Under the pieces are notes generated by a model. The model ran no database searches, was not told where the DNA came from, and saw only the letters and a list, made by a program, of their open reading frames with translations. Shown piece after piece: positions 16,321-24,623 of a DNA stretch of 64,000 bases (position 1 is the stretch's first letter; every line of letters begins with the position of its first letter). This stretch comes from Marmoricola sp. (GTDB lineage Bacteria > Actinomycetota > Actinomycetes > Propionibacteriales > Nocardioidaceae), in the NCBI GenBank assembly GCA_025964775.1, contig JAOPYE010000038.1, positions 1 to 64,000 of the forward strand. Reading direction: 5' to 3'. The translations under genes were made by a program, and so were the position numbers.

Positions 16321-16752
16321 ATGAGGATCAGCGAAGTTGTTGCCGGCAAGGCGAGCCAGGACATCGTGACGATCACCCCGGACGCGACGGTGCGCGAACT
16401 GATCGCGCTCCTGACCCGGAAGAACGTCGGTGCGGCCGTGGTGAGCACCGACGGGTCGAGGTTGACGGGCATCGCCAGTGAGCGGGACATCGTCCGGAAG
16501 CTCGACGGCAACGACGCCGCCCTGGATGCCAGCGTCGCGGAGATCATGACCAGCAACGTCGTCACCTGTGGCCCCGACAGCACGCTGGATGAGGTCCGCA
16601 CGATCATGACCGACGGTCGCTTCCGGCACCTCCCGGTCGTCGACGGGGACCGGGTCGTCGGGGTCGTCAGCATCGGCGACATCGTCAAGGCCCACATCGA
16701 CCAGCTCCAGTTCGAACGCGACCAGTTGGACCACTACGTCCACCAGTCGTAA
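16321..16752 (+). CDS. CBS-domain pair protein
   Basis: 143 residues forming a Bateman module of two CBS domains: residues about 8-60 (IVTITPDATVRELIALLTRKNVGAAVV) and 75-130 (VVTCGPDSTLDEVRTIMTDGRFRHLPVV). No other domain is attached. Such modules bind AMP, ATP or related nucleotides and regulate partners; which partner is unclear. Similar stand-alone CBS proteins in actinobacteria are often stress-associated. The start is fixed by a -10 box six bases upstream. Confidence 0.87.
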   Translation: MRISEVVAGKASQDIVTITPDATVRELIALLTRKNVGAAVVSTDGSRLTGIASERDIVRKLDGNDAALDASVAEIMTSNVVTCGPDSTLDEVRTIMTDGRFRHLPVVDGDRVVGVVSIGDIVKAHIDQLQFERDQLDHYVHQS

Positions 16753-16774
16753 CCAGCGACTAGGGTTTCTTGCC

Positions 16775-17146
16775 ATGACTGAGAAGCCCGAGATCGACTT
16801 CTACGACGGCCCGACGCCGACCGACCTGGTGATCACCGACCTGACCGAGGGCGACGGCACCGAAGCCGCCGCCGGGCACACGGTCTCGGTGCACTACGTG
16901 GGCGTCGCGCACTCGACCGGCGAGGAGTTCGACGCGTCCTACAACCGCGGCGCCCCGCTCGACTTCCGCCTCGGCATCGGCCAGGTCATCGCGGGCTGGG
17001 ACCAGGGGGTCCAGGGGATGAAGGTCGGCGGTCGTCGCCAACTTGTCATCCCGCCGCACCTCGGGTACGGCGACGCCGGCGCCGGTGGCGTGATCAAGCC
17101 GGGCGAGACCCTGATTTTCGTGGTGGACCTTCTGTCTGTGCGCTGA
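16775..17146 (+). CDS. FKBP-type peptidyl-prolyl cis-trans isomerase
   Basis: 123 residues, one FKBP domain with no signal peptide or lipobox, hence cytosolic. Family features are VSVHYVGVAHSTGEEFDASYNRG, FRLGIGQVIAGWDQGVQGMKVGGRRQLVIPPHLGYGDAGAGGVIKPGETLIFVVDLL. The aromatic pocket residues are present. It should catalyse prolyl isomerisation during folding. TAGGGT lies eight bases before ATG 16775, again without a clear ribosome binding site. Confidence 0.92.
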   Translation: MTEKPEIDFYDGPTPTDLVITDLTEGDGTEAAAGHTVSVHYVGVAHSTGEEFDASYNRGAPLDFRLGIGQVIAGWDQGVQGMKVGGRRQLVIPPHLGYGDAGAGGVIKPGETLIFVVDLLSVR

Positions 17147-17150
17147 GCTT

Positions 17151-17263
17151 CTAGCGTTGTCAGATGTGGTGGTCGGCAAGGCGGAGGAGCGAAGGCGGCC
17201 TTGAAGCGGAGCGGGCCGTCGAGCGACGACAACGCGGCCGGGTGCCGCGTCTGGCGGCGCTAG
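17151..17263. repeat. 113-bp element with inverted ends between convergent genes
   Basis: The ends 17151-17166 (CTAGCGTTGTCAGATG) and 17248-17263 (CGTCTGGCGGCGCTAG) match as inverted repeats at 12 of 16 positions. A second internal pair CGTTGTC/GACAACG lies inside. It occupies nearly the whole gap between the FKBP and hisN stops. It could be a miniature repeat or a bidirectional terminator. I cannot see a second copy in the window. Confidence 0.45.
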
Positions 17264-18151
17264 TCAGTCCTCGGCGGGTTCGAAGTCCTCATCCTGCAGC
17301 CGACGTCGTTCATTGAGGTCGTGGACCGAGCCTCCGCCGCGCTGGGCGTGACGAGACTCCTCGTCGACCGAGCCGAGGAAGGCCAGCGCCTGGTCGTGCA
17401 GCTTGCCGTTGCTGGCCAGGGCGTTGCCGCCGGTCGGCCCGGGCTCGCCGTCGAGCGAGGTGAAGATGCCGCCGGCCTCACGCACGATGATGTCGAGGGC
17501 GGCCATGTCGTAGAGCTCGAGCTCGGGCTCCGCAGCCAGGTCGACGGCGCCTTCGGCCACCAGCATGTAGGACCAGAAGTCGCCGTACGCGCGGGTGCGC
17601 CAGCAGCGTCGCGACAGCGCGAGGAAGTCGTCGAGCCGGCCGCGCTCCTCCCACCCGTGCAGTGATGCGTAGGACAGCGAGGCGTCCTCGATCCGGGAGA
17701 CGTCCGAGACCTGGATCGGGGTCGCGCGCAGCAGCGACGTACCGGTCCAGGCGCCACCATCCTTCATCGCCCACCAGCGGCGGTGCAGCTGCGGAGCCGA
17801 GACGACGCCGAGGACGACCTCGTCATCGACCATCAACGCGATCAGCGTGGCCCAGACCGGGACGCCGCGGACGAAATTCTTGGTTCCGTCGATCGGGTCC
17901 ACCACCCAGCGGCGCTGACTGTGCCCGGTCGAGCCCTGCTCCTCGCCCAGGACGGCGTCACGCGAGCGCGCCCGCGACAGGGTCCGTCGGATGCCCTCCT
18001 CGACGGCCTGGTCGGCGTCGGTGACCGGGGTGAGGTCCGGCTTGGTCATCACGTGCAGGTCCAGGGCCTTGAACCGTGCCGTGGTCAGCGCGTCCGCGTC
18101 ATCGGCGAGCACGTGAGCCAGGCGAAGATCATCGGTGTAGTCGAGGGCCAT
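17264..18151 (-). CDS. hisN: Histidinol-phosphatase (inositol-monophosphatase family)
   Basis: 295 residues of the IMPase superfamily. The metal-binding motifs are GEEQG (residue about 70), WVVDPIDGTKNFVRG and, near the C-terminus, LYDMAALDIIVREAGG. HisN removes phosphate from L-histidinol phosphate in histidine synthesis in actinobacteria; other IMPase activities cannot be ruled out by motif alone. The C-terminal 35 residues are charged and non-conserved. The aroA-rsgA-hisN order is usual in actinobacteria, which supports the name. It has its own -10 box (TAGCCT) six bases before ATG 18151. Confidence 0.85.
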   Translation of the reverse strand: MALDYTDDLRLAHVLADDADALTTARFKALDLHVMTKPDLTPVTDADQAVEEGIRRTLSRARSRDAVLGEEQGSTGHSQRRWVVDPIDGTKNFVRGVPVWATLIALMVDDEVVLGVVSAPQLHRRWWAMKDGGAWTGTSLLRATPIQVSDVSRIEDASLSYASLHGWEERGRLDDFLALSRRCWRTRAYGDFWSYMLVAEGAVDLAAEPELELYDMAALDIIVREAGGIFTSLDGEPGPTGGNALASNGKLHDQALAFLGSVDEESRHAQRGGGSVHDLNERRRLQDEDFEPAED

Positions 18152-18157
18152 GGGAGC

Positions 18158-18163
18158 AGGCTA
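18158..18163 (-). promoter_or_regulatory. -10 box TAGCCT, leaderless hisN
   Basis: On the minus strand TAGCCT ends six bases before ATG 18151, in the 46-base gap after rsgA, so hisN can be transcribed independently of rsgA. Confidence 0.55.
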
Positions 18164-18197
18164 TCGACCCGTCTCGCCGACCTGCCGGCCAGTCGTC

Positions 18198-19202
18198 CTA
18201 GTCGCCCTCGCGCACGTCGCGGGTGGCCAGCAGCCTGCGGAACGAGTCCACCCGGTCGCGCTGGTCGCCCTCGGCAGCGTCGAGGCCGCACTCGGGCTCC
18301 CCGAAACCGTGGGTGCACCCGCGCGGGCAGGCGGCGGTGAGCTCGTGCAGGTCGGGGAACGCCTCGATCAGCTGATCGGGCTGCACGTGCGCCAGGCCGA
18401 AGGACCGGATGCCGGGGGTGTCGATGATCCAGCCGTCGGTGACCCCGCCGTGCTCGCCTGCCGGCAGCGGCAGCATCAGCGCATTGGTCGAGGTGTGCCG
18501 GCCGCGCCCGGTCACCGCGTTGACGATGCCGACCGAGCGCATCGCGTCGGGCACGAGCGCGTTGACCAGGGTGGACTTGCCGACGCCGCTGTGGCCGACC
18601 AGCACGCTGGTGCGACCGGTCAGGCGTTCCCGGACGGCACTGACCTCGGCTCCGCGCTGGGTCACGACGTACGGGACCCCGAGCGGGCGGTAGATCGAGA
18701 CCAGCGTCTCCGGGTCGGCCAGGTCCGCCTTGGTCAGGCACAGCAGCGGATCCATGCCCGAGGCGTACGCCGCCACCAGGGCGCGATCGATCAACCTCGG
18801 CCGGGGCTCGGGGTCGGCCAGCGCCGCGACGATCACCAGCTGGTCGGCGTTGGCCACCAGGATCCGCTCGACCGGGTCGGTGTCGTCCGCCGTACGCCGC
18901 AGCACGGTCACGCGCTCGTCGACCAGCACGATCCGGGCCAGGCTCCCGTCGTCGCCGGAGGTGTCGCCCACGAGGCGGACCCGGTCGCCGACGACCACCC
19001 CCTTGCGGCCGAGCGGCCGTGCCTTCATCGCCATCACCGTGGTGCCGTCGTCGAGCAGGCACGTCAACCGGCCACGATCGACCGTGATCACCCGGGCCGG
19101 CACCGCGTCGTCGTAGCTGGGCCGGTCCTTGGTGCGCGGACGGGTGTGCCGGCGGGGCCGGTCGTAGGACTCCGGATCGGTCTCGTCGTACCGGCTGGTC
19201 AC
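18198..19202 (-). CDS. rsgA: Ribosome small subunit-dependent GTPase A
   Basis: 334 residues. It shows the circularly permuted GTPase order: G4 (LTKADL), then G1 ([12 protein letters not shown]), then G3 ([10 protein letters not shown]). An N-terminal OB-fold and the C-terminal zinc motif [14 protein letters not shown] complete the RsgA architecture. It assists late 30S subunit assembly. The first 25 residues are Arg-, Asp- and Tyr-rich and poorly conserved. It overlaps aroA by four bases, so it is translationally coupled to it. Confidence 0.95.
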   Translation of the reverse strand: MTSRYDETDPESYDRPRRHTRPRTKDRPSYDDAVPARVITVDRGRLTCLLDDGTTVMAMKARPLGRKGVVVGDRVRLVGDTSGDDGSLARIVLVDERVTVLRRTADDTDPVERILVANADQLVIVAALADPEPRPRLIDRALVAAYASGMDPLLCLTKADLADPETLVSIYRPLGVPYVVTQRGAEVSAVRERLTGRTSVLVGHSGVGKSTLVNALVPDAMRSVGIVNAVTGRGRHTSTNALMLPLPAGEHGGVTDGWIIDTPGIRSFGLAHVQPDQLIEAFPDLHELTAACPRGCTHGFGEPECGLDAAEGDQRDRVDSFRRLLATRDVREGD

Positions 19203-20500
19203 GGGGTCGACGATCCTGCGAACAGCTCGGACCAGACCCGCTCGAATCCCGGGAAGGTCTTGGCCGTCGTACCGATGTCCTCGACCAGCACCCCGTCGAC
19301 GCCGGAGCCGATCACGACCGCGGCGTGCGCCATCCGGTGGTCGGCATAGGTGTGGAAGGTACCGCCGTGCAGGGCGGCCGGCCGGAGGTCGAGCCCGTCG
19401 TCGTGCTCGCTGACATCGGCTCCGAGGTTGCCGAGCTCGGTGGCGAGTGCCGCGAGCCGGTCGGTCTCGTGGCCGCGGATGTGGGCGATCCCGCGCAGGT
19501 GCGAGGGTCCGTCGGCCAGGGCGGCCAGCGCGGCGATCGCCGGGGCCAGCTCGCCGACGTCGTGCAGGTCCACGTCGATCCCGCTGATGCCACCGGTGCC
19601 GGTCACCGCCAGGCCGGTGTCGGTCAGGGTGACGTCGGCCCCCATCGTGGCGAGGATCTCGCGTAGGGCATCACCGGCCTGGGTGGTGTGCCGCGGCCAG
19701 TCCCGCACCGTGACCGTGCCCCCGCTGGTGAGCGCGAGCATGAGGAACGGTGCGGCGTTGGACAGGTCGGGCTCGATCGCCACGTCGCGCGCGGCAACCG
19801 GCCCGGGCAGGACCCGCCACCGGTCAGGTTCGCTGTCGTCGACGTCGACCCCGCGGGCGCGCAGACAGGCGACGGTCATCTCGATGTGCGGCTGCGAGGG
19901 GACCGGCTTGCCGTCGTGGCGGATGTCGATGCCGAGCTCGTAGCGCGGCGCCGCCAGCAGCAGCGCGGAGACGAACTGGCTCGAGGTCGAGGCATCGATG
20001 ACCACGGTCCCGCCCTTGACCATGCCGGTCCCGGTCAGGGTGAAGGGCAGCCGGTCGGCATCGGGATCGATCGCGACGCCCAGGCTCCGCAGCGCCCCGA
20101 GCACCTCGGCCATGGGACGGGTCCGCGCGTGCGGGTCGCCGTCGAAGTCGATCGCGCCGTTGCGCAGCGCCGCGACCGGCGGGACGAACCGCATCACGGT
20201 TCCGGCGAGTCCGCAGTCGATCGCGACCGGCCCGGCGACCTCGGCGCTGATCCCGGGTTCGACGGCCCAGTCGTCCCCGCTGAGGTCGACCGGCGAGCCC
20301 AGGATCCCCAGTGCCGCGGCCATGAGCTCGGTGTCGCGCGATCGCAGGGCGCGTCGTACGACGCCGGGGCCGTCGGCGATCGCAGCCAGCACGAGCTCGC
20401 GGTTGGTCAGCGACTTCGAGCCCGGCAGCGAGACCCGGACGTCGACCGGTGCGGTGGCACGCGGAGCGGGCCACAGGTCGGTCGCCGAAGGAGGAGTCAC
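19199..20500 (-). CDS. aroA: 3-phosphoshikimate 1-carboxyvinyltransferase (EPSP synthase)
   Basis: 433 residues. It joins phosphoenolpyruvate to shikimate-3-phosphate in the sixth step of the shikimate pathway. Recognisable segments are [20 protein letters not shown] (substrate-binding Lys/Ser), [18 protein letters not shown], the central [15 protein letters not shown] and the C-terminal [21 protein letters not shown] 20500 has a TAGCCT -10 box six bases upstream. It opens the aroA-rsgA unit; the ECF-fusion gene ends 32 bases upstream on the same strand. Confidence 0.95.
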   Translation of the reverse strand: MTPPSATDLWPAPRATAPVDVRVSLPGSKSLTNRELVLAAIADGPGVVRRALRSRDTELMAAALGILGSPVDLSGDDWAVEPGISAEVAGPVAIDCGLAGTVMRFVPPVAALRNGAIDFDGDPHARTRPMAEVLGALRSLGVAIDPDADRLPFTLTGTGMVKGGTVVIDASTSSQFVSALLLAAPRYELGIDIRHDGKPVPSQPHIEMTVACLRARGVDVDDSEPDRWRVLPGPVAARDVAIEPDLSNAAPFLMLALTSGGTVTVRDWPRHTTQAGDALREILATMGADVTLTDTGLAVTGTGGISGIDVDLHDVGELAPAIAALAALADGPSHLRGIAHIRGHETDRLAALATELGNLGADVSEHDDGLDLRPAALHGGTFHTYADHRMAHAAVVIGSGVDGVLVEDIGTTAKTFPGFERVWSELFAGSSTP

Positions 20501-20506
20501 ACCAGC

Positions 20507-20512
20507 AGGCTA
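20507..20512 (-). promoter_or_regulatory. -10 box TAGCCT, leaderless aroA
   Basis: On the minus strand TAGCCT ends six bases before GTG 20500. Confidence 0.55.
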
Positions 20513-20532
20513 TCGAGCCGGACGGCGGTGGC

Positions 20533-22077
20533 TCAGAGCAGGCCGAGGAGCATGCTGTCGGAGTTGTTGGCCATCACCGGGTCGTTGACGTTGGTCGGCG
20601 TGGTGATGGTGGCCGTCGCAGTCACCGGGACGCCGTTCACCTTGAAGTTGAGCAGCGGCGTACCGGACCGGATCTGGCAGACCGTCGTGTCTCCGGCCGA
20701 GATGCACCCGGAGCCGATCTGGGTCAGCGTTCCACCGAGCACCTGGATGGTCAGCGTGCTCGTCGTGCCGGCCGGGACACCGGCGACCTGGGCGTCGATG
20801 TTGCCCAGCGTCCCGGTCGTGTTCGGCGAGAGCAGTCCGAGGCCGACCTTGAACGAGAGGTGGACGCTCTCGTCCGAGGAGGCGGTGACCGGCGGGGTGA
20901 CCGGAGGGGTCGGCGTGATGACCACCGGCGGGGTGGGCTTGTGGTGCGGCTTCGTGGGGGTCTTCGTCGGGGGGTTCACGAAAACCACCGGCGTCACGCC
21001 GGTCCCGCCGCCGGTGTTGACCCGGGTCGGTGTCGGGGTCGGCGTGGGGGTCGGTGTCGGTGTCGGGGTCGGCGCGGCCGGCTGGGTCGGGGTCGTCGCG
21101 ATCGGCGGGACGGCGACCGGCGGCGGAGTGTTCGGCGAGGAGTTCGAGGCGACCAGGACGGCGACGACCGCGACACCGGCCACCCCGGCAGCCGCGGCGA
21201 CGCCGACGGCGACCTTGCCCTGGGCCAGGACCGCGTCGCGGACGCGGCCGAAGCCGACCAGCAAGCCGCCCATCGCGCCGGAGGGAACGGTGGTGCCGAG
21301 GTAGGCCATGGTGGCCGAGCCGAGCACGACGGGCCCGATCACGCCGGCCATCGAGGAGTTGACCTCGCTGAGCTCCATGAACAGGGCGGTGCACTTGCGG
21401 CAGTTGCGCAGGTGCTCCTCGACCTTGGCCGCGTCGCGGCGGGAGAGGCCCTTGCGCACGTAGGCACCGAGCTTGTCGTGGGTCCAGCGGCAGTCGGCGT
21501 CGGTCAGGTCGGCCGAGTGCATCTGCAGGTACGCCTGGCGCAGGCCCTCGCGAGCCCGGTACGCCAGCGCGGAGACGGAGTTGGGGGTCATCCCGAGCAG
21601 GGGAGCGATCTCGGCCGGCTTCTGGCCCTCGACCTCGAGGTGCCACAGCACCAGCTGCCAGCGCTCCGGCAGGCTCGCGTAGGCACGTGCTGCCGCGCCG
21701 CCCTCGAAGCCGGCGATCACGGTGTCCTTGAACGGCTCGCCCGAGTCGTACGGCGTGAGGTCGTCGGTCGGCATCGCCCGGTTGGTCGCACGGATCTTGT
21801 CGACGTGCAGGCGGCGTACGGCGGTGAGCAGGTACGCGCGGAAGGCGACATCGGGCCCGCCGCCGGCCAGGAGGACGTTGAGGACCTTCGCGAACGCCTC
21901 GGAGACCAGGTCGTCGGCGTCGGAGTGCGAGACCAGCTGCCGGGCCAGGCGGGTGGCCGCGTCACGGTGCCGCGCGAAGAGGTCGCCGTAGGAAGAGACG
22001 TCGCCACCACGGACACTCGAGATCAACTCGGCGTCGCTCAGTTCGCCCTGGTTGGCGGCGTGGTCTATAACGGTCAT
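20533..22077 (-). CDS. ECF sigma factor fused to anti-sigma zinc finger, membrane helix and ectodomain
   Basis: 514 residues in five parts. Sigma region 2 is at about 30-97 (GDLFARHRDAATRLARQLV, DADDLVSEAFAKVLNVLL, LHVDKIR). Sigma region 4 is at about 135-186 (SLPERWQLVLWHLEVEGQ, EIAPLLGMTPNSVSALAYRAREGLR). A zinc anti-sigma motif follows at 196-229: Cys196, His200, then His222-x3-Cys226-x2-Cys229. A membrane helix is at about 289-311. A Pro/Thr linker (312-400, with a TP repeat near 337-351) leads to an outer beta-rich domain of about 114 residues with Cys458 and Cys467. This one-protein layout resembles ECF groups with C-terminal anti-sigma and ligand-binding extensions. The signal is unknown; release of the sigma part would need proteolysis or a conformational change. 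Confidence 0.85.
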   Translation of the reverse strand: MTVIDHAANQGELSDAELISSVRGGDVSSYGDLFARHRDAATRLARQLVSHSDADDLVSEAFAKVLNVLLAGGGPDVAFRAYLLTAVRRLHVDKIRATNRAMPTDDLTPYDSGEPFKDTVIAGFEGGAAARAYASLPERWQLVLWHLEVEGQKPAEIAPLLGMTPNSVSALAYRAREGLRQAYLQMHSADLTDADCRWTHDKLGAYVRKGLSRRDAAKVEEHLRNCRKCTALFMELSEVNSSMAGVIGPVVLGSATMAYLGTTVPSGAMGGLLVGFGRVRDAVLAQGKVAVGVAAAAGVAGVAVVAVLVASNSSPNTPPPVAVPPIATTPTQPAAPTPTPTPTPTPTPTPTRVNTGGGTGVTPVVFVNPPTKTPTKPHHKPTPPVVITPTPPVTPPVTASSDESVHLSFKVGLGLLSPNTTGTLGNIDAQVAGVPAGTTSTLTIQVLGGTLTQIGSGCISAGDTTVCQIRSGTPLLNFKVNGVPVTATATITTPTNVNDPVMANNSDSMLLGLL

Positions 22078-22082
22078 TTGTC

Positions 22083-22111
22083 TCTATAACGGCGTAGAAG
22101 CGGATAAGTCA
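22083..22111 (-). promoter_or_regulatory. Predicted promoter of the ECF-fusion gene
   Basis: Minus-strand -35 TGACTT (22106-22111), 17-base spacer, -10 TATAGA (22083-22088). The predicted start falls at ATG 22077, giving a leaderless mRNA. CGTTATAGA is repeated just inside the coding region. Confidence 0.4.
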
Positions 22112-22282
22112 CGCCATCCTCGCATGCGGCTGGGGATGACGCGGATTCGACGGTATCGCGCGCCCCGAGGAAATATCCTCCGTTCTGCGTCATGAACCCA
22201 CGCCGCGACCGTTTCTCGTTGTGAGTTCGATCGTCGGGGAGGACCGAACTTGCCAAGGAAAAGTGAGCCCGGAGGATGGGTG

Positions 22283-23026
22283 ATGGGACTCTTCGCGACG
22301 ATGTCGAGCAGAGGCTCTGCCACCCCCGGCGGTAAGAGCCAGGAGTTGTCCGAACGCCTGCGGCAGAGATTGCCCGCACGCTTCGAGGCAGTGGGGGAGG
22401 CTCTTGCCGCGGGTTCCGGGGCTCACGATTCCTGTGCAGTGCTGGGCCGGGACCTCGCCCGCGACGGGATTGACCTGAGCGAAGCACTCCATGGCCTCCG
22501 GTCCACCTTTGCACTGGTGGTCGGCCACGAGCCGGACTTCGACTCGACGCACGCGCTCAGCATCGCGTGGGCCGACGAGACTCTCGGATACCTGCACCAG
22601 GTGTCCTGCGAGAACCCGCTGACCGGGCTCGCGACGCTCGCCCACCTGCGCGGCCGTCTCACCGAGATCCAGCGCGGCGCCGAGTCGCGCGGCCACGGCG
22701 GAGAAACCGGTTACGCACTGGTCGTCGTCGACGTACCGGCGGTCGGCGAACGCGAGGGGATCCTGGGAGGGCCCCTCGCGATGGCGCAGATCGCCAGCAA
22801 GGTGCGCCTCGTCTTCGAGGGCGACGAGAGCGTCGGTGAGGCCAGCCCGAGCAGGCTGCTGGTCATCGCCCGCCGCACCGACAACCTGGGCACGCGGCTC
22901 AGCATGCTGCGCGAAGTCCTGGCCGAGTCGACGCCCGCAGGCATGGCGGTCCGGCTCTGGATCGAAGGCCTGCCCGCGACCGCAGCCGCGACATCGACGT
23001 TGCTCGACGAACTAGCCCGCACCTGA
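22283..23026 (+). CDS. Degenerate GGDEF-like protein
   Basis: 247 residues. An N-terminal helical region (about 15-110) precedes CENPLTGLATLAHLRGRLTEI, which closely follows the start signature of GGDEF domains (DxLTGLxNRxxLxxxL). No GG(D/E)EF active-site loop exists; the expected place reads FEGDESVGEASPSRLLVIARRT. A diguanylate cyclase activity is therefore unlikely. It may bind nucleotide or a partner. ATG 22283 was chosen for the GGAGG seven bases upstream. It is divergent from the ECF-fusion gene over about 200 bases, hinting at but not proving a link. Confidence 0.6.
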   Translation: MGLFATMSSRGSATPGGKSQELSERLRQRLPARFEAVGEALAAGSGAHDSCAVLGRDLARDGIDLSEALHGLRSTFALVVGHEPDFDSTHALSIAWADETLGYLHQVSCENPLTGLATLAHLRGRLTEIQRGAESRGHGGETGYALVVVDVPAVGEREGILGGPLAMAQIASKVRLVFEGDESVGEASPSRLLVIARRTDNLGTRLSMLREVLAESTPAGMAVRLWIEGLPATAAATSTLLDELART

Positions 23027-23064
23027 CCTGCGGCCGGAACCGGGCTCTTGTCCGCTGGGGCGCC

Positions 23065-23070
23065 TAGTCT
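23065..23070 (+). promoter_or_regulatory. -10 box TAGTCT, leaderless SRAP gene
   Basis: TAGTCT ends six bases before ATG 23077. No LexA-type box (TCGAAC dyad) is visible upstream. Confidence 0.55.
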
Positions 23071-23076
23071 CTTCCC

Positions 23077-23844
23077 ATGTGCGGCCGTTACGCCTCGAGC
23101 ATGGACCCCGAGGACATCGTCGAGGAGTTCGAGATCCATACCGCCGTGCCCGACCTGCCGCGCATCCCGGCCGACTACAACGTCGCGCCGACCAAGGAGA
23201 TCTACGCGGTCCTCGAGCGCCCGCCGAAGCGGGAGTCCGACGGCGAGCCGGCGCAACCAGCCGTGCGCCAGCTCCGCGTGGTCAGCTGGGGCCTGGTGCC
23301 GTCCTGGGCCAAGGACCCGAAGGTCGGCAGCCGGATGATCAACGCCCGGGTCGAGACGGTTGCGGAGAAGCCGTCCTTCCGCCGTGCCTTCGGGCAGCGG
23401 CGGGCGATCCTGCCGGCGGACGGTTACTACGAGTGGTACGTCACCGACGAGCTCACGCCCTCGGGCAAGCCGAAGAAGCAGCCGTTCTTCATCCGGCCCA
23501 AGGACTCCGCGATGCTGGCCATGGCCGGGCTGTACGAACTGTGGAGAGACCCGGAACGAGCCGCCGACGACCCGTTGCGCTGGCAGTGGTCCGCCACCGT
23601 CATCACCACGACCGCGACCGACGAGCTCGGTCGCATCCACGACCGGATGCCGTTGATGCTCACCCCTGACGCGTACGACGCCTGGCTCGACCCGGCGCCA
23701 CGACCGCCCGAGGAGCTGCTCGGCCTGCTGCGCCCGGCGGCCCCGGGGCTGCTGGAGGCGTTCCCGGTCTCGACGCTCGTCTCCAACGTCGCGAACAACG
23801 GACCCGAGCTGCTCACGCCGCTGCCGGTCGAGGGGCTCGTATGA
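23077..23844 (+). CDS. SOS response-associated peptidase (SRAP, YedK/HMCES-like)
   Basis: 255 residues. After removal of Met1, Cys2 (MCGRYASS) forms a stable thiazolidine link to abasic sites in single-stranded DNA. The other active-site groups are visible: Asn of NARVETVAEKPSF, Glu of YYEWYV and His of IHDRMPLML. The family protects stalled replication forks. The leaderless start leaves Cys2 correctly placed, confirming the start choice. It overlaps the hydrolase gene by four bases. Confidence 0.95.
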   Translation: MCGRYASSMDPEDIVEEFEIHTAVPDLPRIPADYNVAPTKEIYAVLERPPKRESDGEPAQPAVRQLRVVSWGLVPSWAKDPKVGSRMINARVETVAEKPSFRRAFGQRRAILPADGYYEWYVTDELTPSGKPKKQPFFIRPKDSAMLAMAGLYELWRDPERAADDPLRWQWSATVITTTATDELGRIHDRMPLMLTPDAYDAWLDPAPRPPEELLGLLRPAAPGLLEAFPVSTLVSNVANNGPELLTPLPVEGLV

Positions 23845-24488
23845 CGGAGCGGATGATCGCGACCTCGATCGGAGAGGCCCGGGTCGTGGTCCGCCGCGCG
23901 CGCAAGCCGATCGCCGGCCTCGTCCTCACCCACGGGGCCGGGGGCGGTATCGACGCACGGGACCTGGTCCACCTCGCCGACCTGCTGCCGTCGCAGGGCA
24001 TCACGGTCAGCCTGGTCGAGATGCCGTGGCGGGTGCAGGGCAAGAGGATCGCTCCGCGTCCGGCGGTGATCGACGAGGCCTATCGGGCCGTGATCGCCGG
24101 CCTGCGACCGACAGGACCGTTCGTCCTCGGCGGCCGCAGCGCAGGTGCCCGGTCGGCCTGTCGTGTCGGCGCCGGGGCCGGGGCAACGGGCGTCCTGGCG
24201 CTGGCGTTCCCGCTGCACCCTCCCGGCAAGCCGGAGACGTCCCGGGTCGACGAGCTCACCTGCGCCGGCGTACCGACCCTGGTGGTCCAGGGAGAGCGGG
24301 ACCCGTTCGGTGGACCGGCGGAGTTCCCGGGCGGCGTGGACGTGGTCGTCGTACCGGGTGCCGACCACGGGCTGAGGGTGCCTGCCCGACGTACGCCGAC
24401 AGCCCCGCTGGACCAGGCCGGTGCGCTGGCGGTCGTCAGCCAGGCTGCCCTGGAGTGGATCGTGCGCGACGTGGCCGGGAATCCCTAG
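23841..24488 (+). CDS. Small alpha/beta hydrolase (KANL3/Tex30-like)
   Basis: 215 residues. The triad is readable: nucleophile elbow GGRSAGARSA, aspartate in VQGERDPFG, histidine in PGADHGLRV. The opening LVLTHGAGGGIDARD carries the oxyanion-hole region. The KANL3/Tex30 branch of dienelactone-hydrolase-like proteins has no assigned substrate in bacteria. It is coupled to the SRAP gene by an ATGA overlap. Its last codons overlap the SigR-type promoter of the next operon. Confidence 0.8.
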   Translation: MTERMIATSIGEARVVVRRARKPIAGLVLTHGAGGGIDARDLVHLADLLPSQGITVSLVEMPWRVQGKRIAPRPAVIDEAYRAVIAGLRPTGPFVLGGRSAGARSACRVGAGAGATGVLALAFPLHPPGKPETSRVDELTCAGVPTLVVQGERDPFGGPAEFPGGVDVVVVPGADHGLRVPARRTPTAPLDQAGALAVVSQAALEWIVRDVAGNP

Positions 24489-24503
24489 CGCTCCAGGGTT
24501 GTT
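24477..24503 (+). promoter_or_regulatory. SigR-dependent promoter (GGGAAT-N18-GTT)
   Basis: GGGAAT (24477-24482), exactly 18 bases, GTT (24501-24503): an exact fit to the Streptomyces SigR promoter consensus. The predicted start is near 24510, upstream of in-frame GTG 24513 and TTG 24558. It predicts autoregulation of sigR. Confidence 0.8.
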
Positions 24504-24557
24504 CTTCTGTGCGTGACGGCAACGAGTGCCGCGCACGAGTCCGGAGGGAGACCGACC

Positions 24558-24623
24558 TTGCTGGCCACACTGGAGCGTCCGCACGATGCGTCTTTGCTGG
24601 ACTCGTCGCTAGGCTGGGGAGCG
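24558..24623 (+). other. In-frame N-terminal extension of SigR (long isoform)
   Basis: TTG 24558 is in frame with sigR and has GGAGGGAG (24543-24550) seven bases upstream. It adds 22 residues, [20 protein letters not shown] then GA, before ATG 24624. GTG 24513 would add 37. In Streptomyces the stress-induced transcript yields an unstable longer form (SigR'); the layout here matches that scheme. Confidence 0.5.
24610..24615 (+). promoter_or_regulatory. -10 box TAGGCT before the short SigR start
   Basis: TAGGCT ends eight bases before ATG 24624. It would give a near-leaderless, constitutive transcript for the short form. No good -35 seen. Confidence 0.4.

Noticed and set aside
23027..23076. 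LexA box before the SRAP gene
   Set aside because: No TCGAAC-N4-GTTCGA-like dyad is present, despite the family's name.
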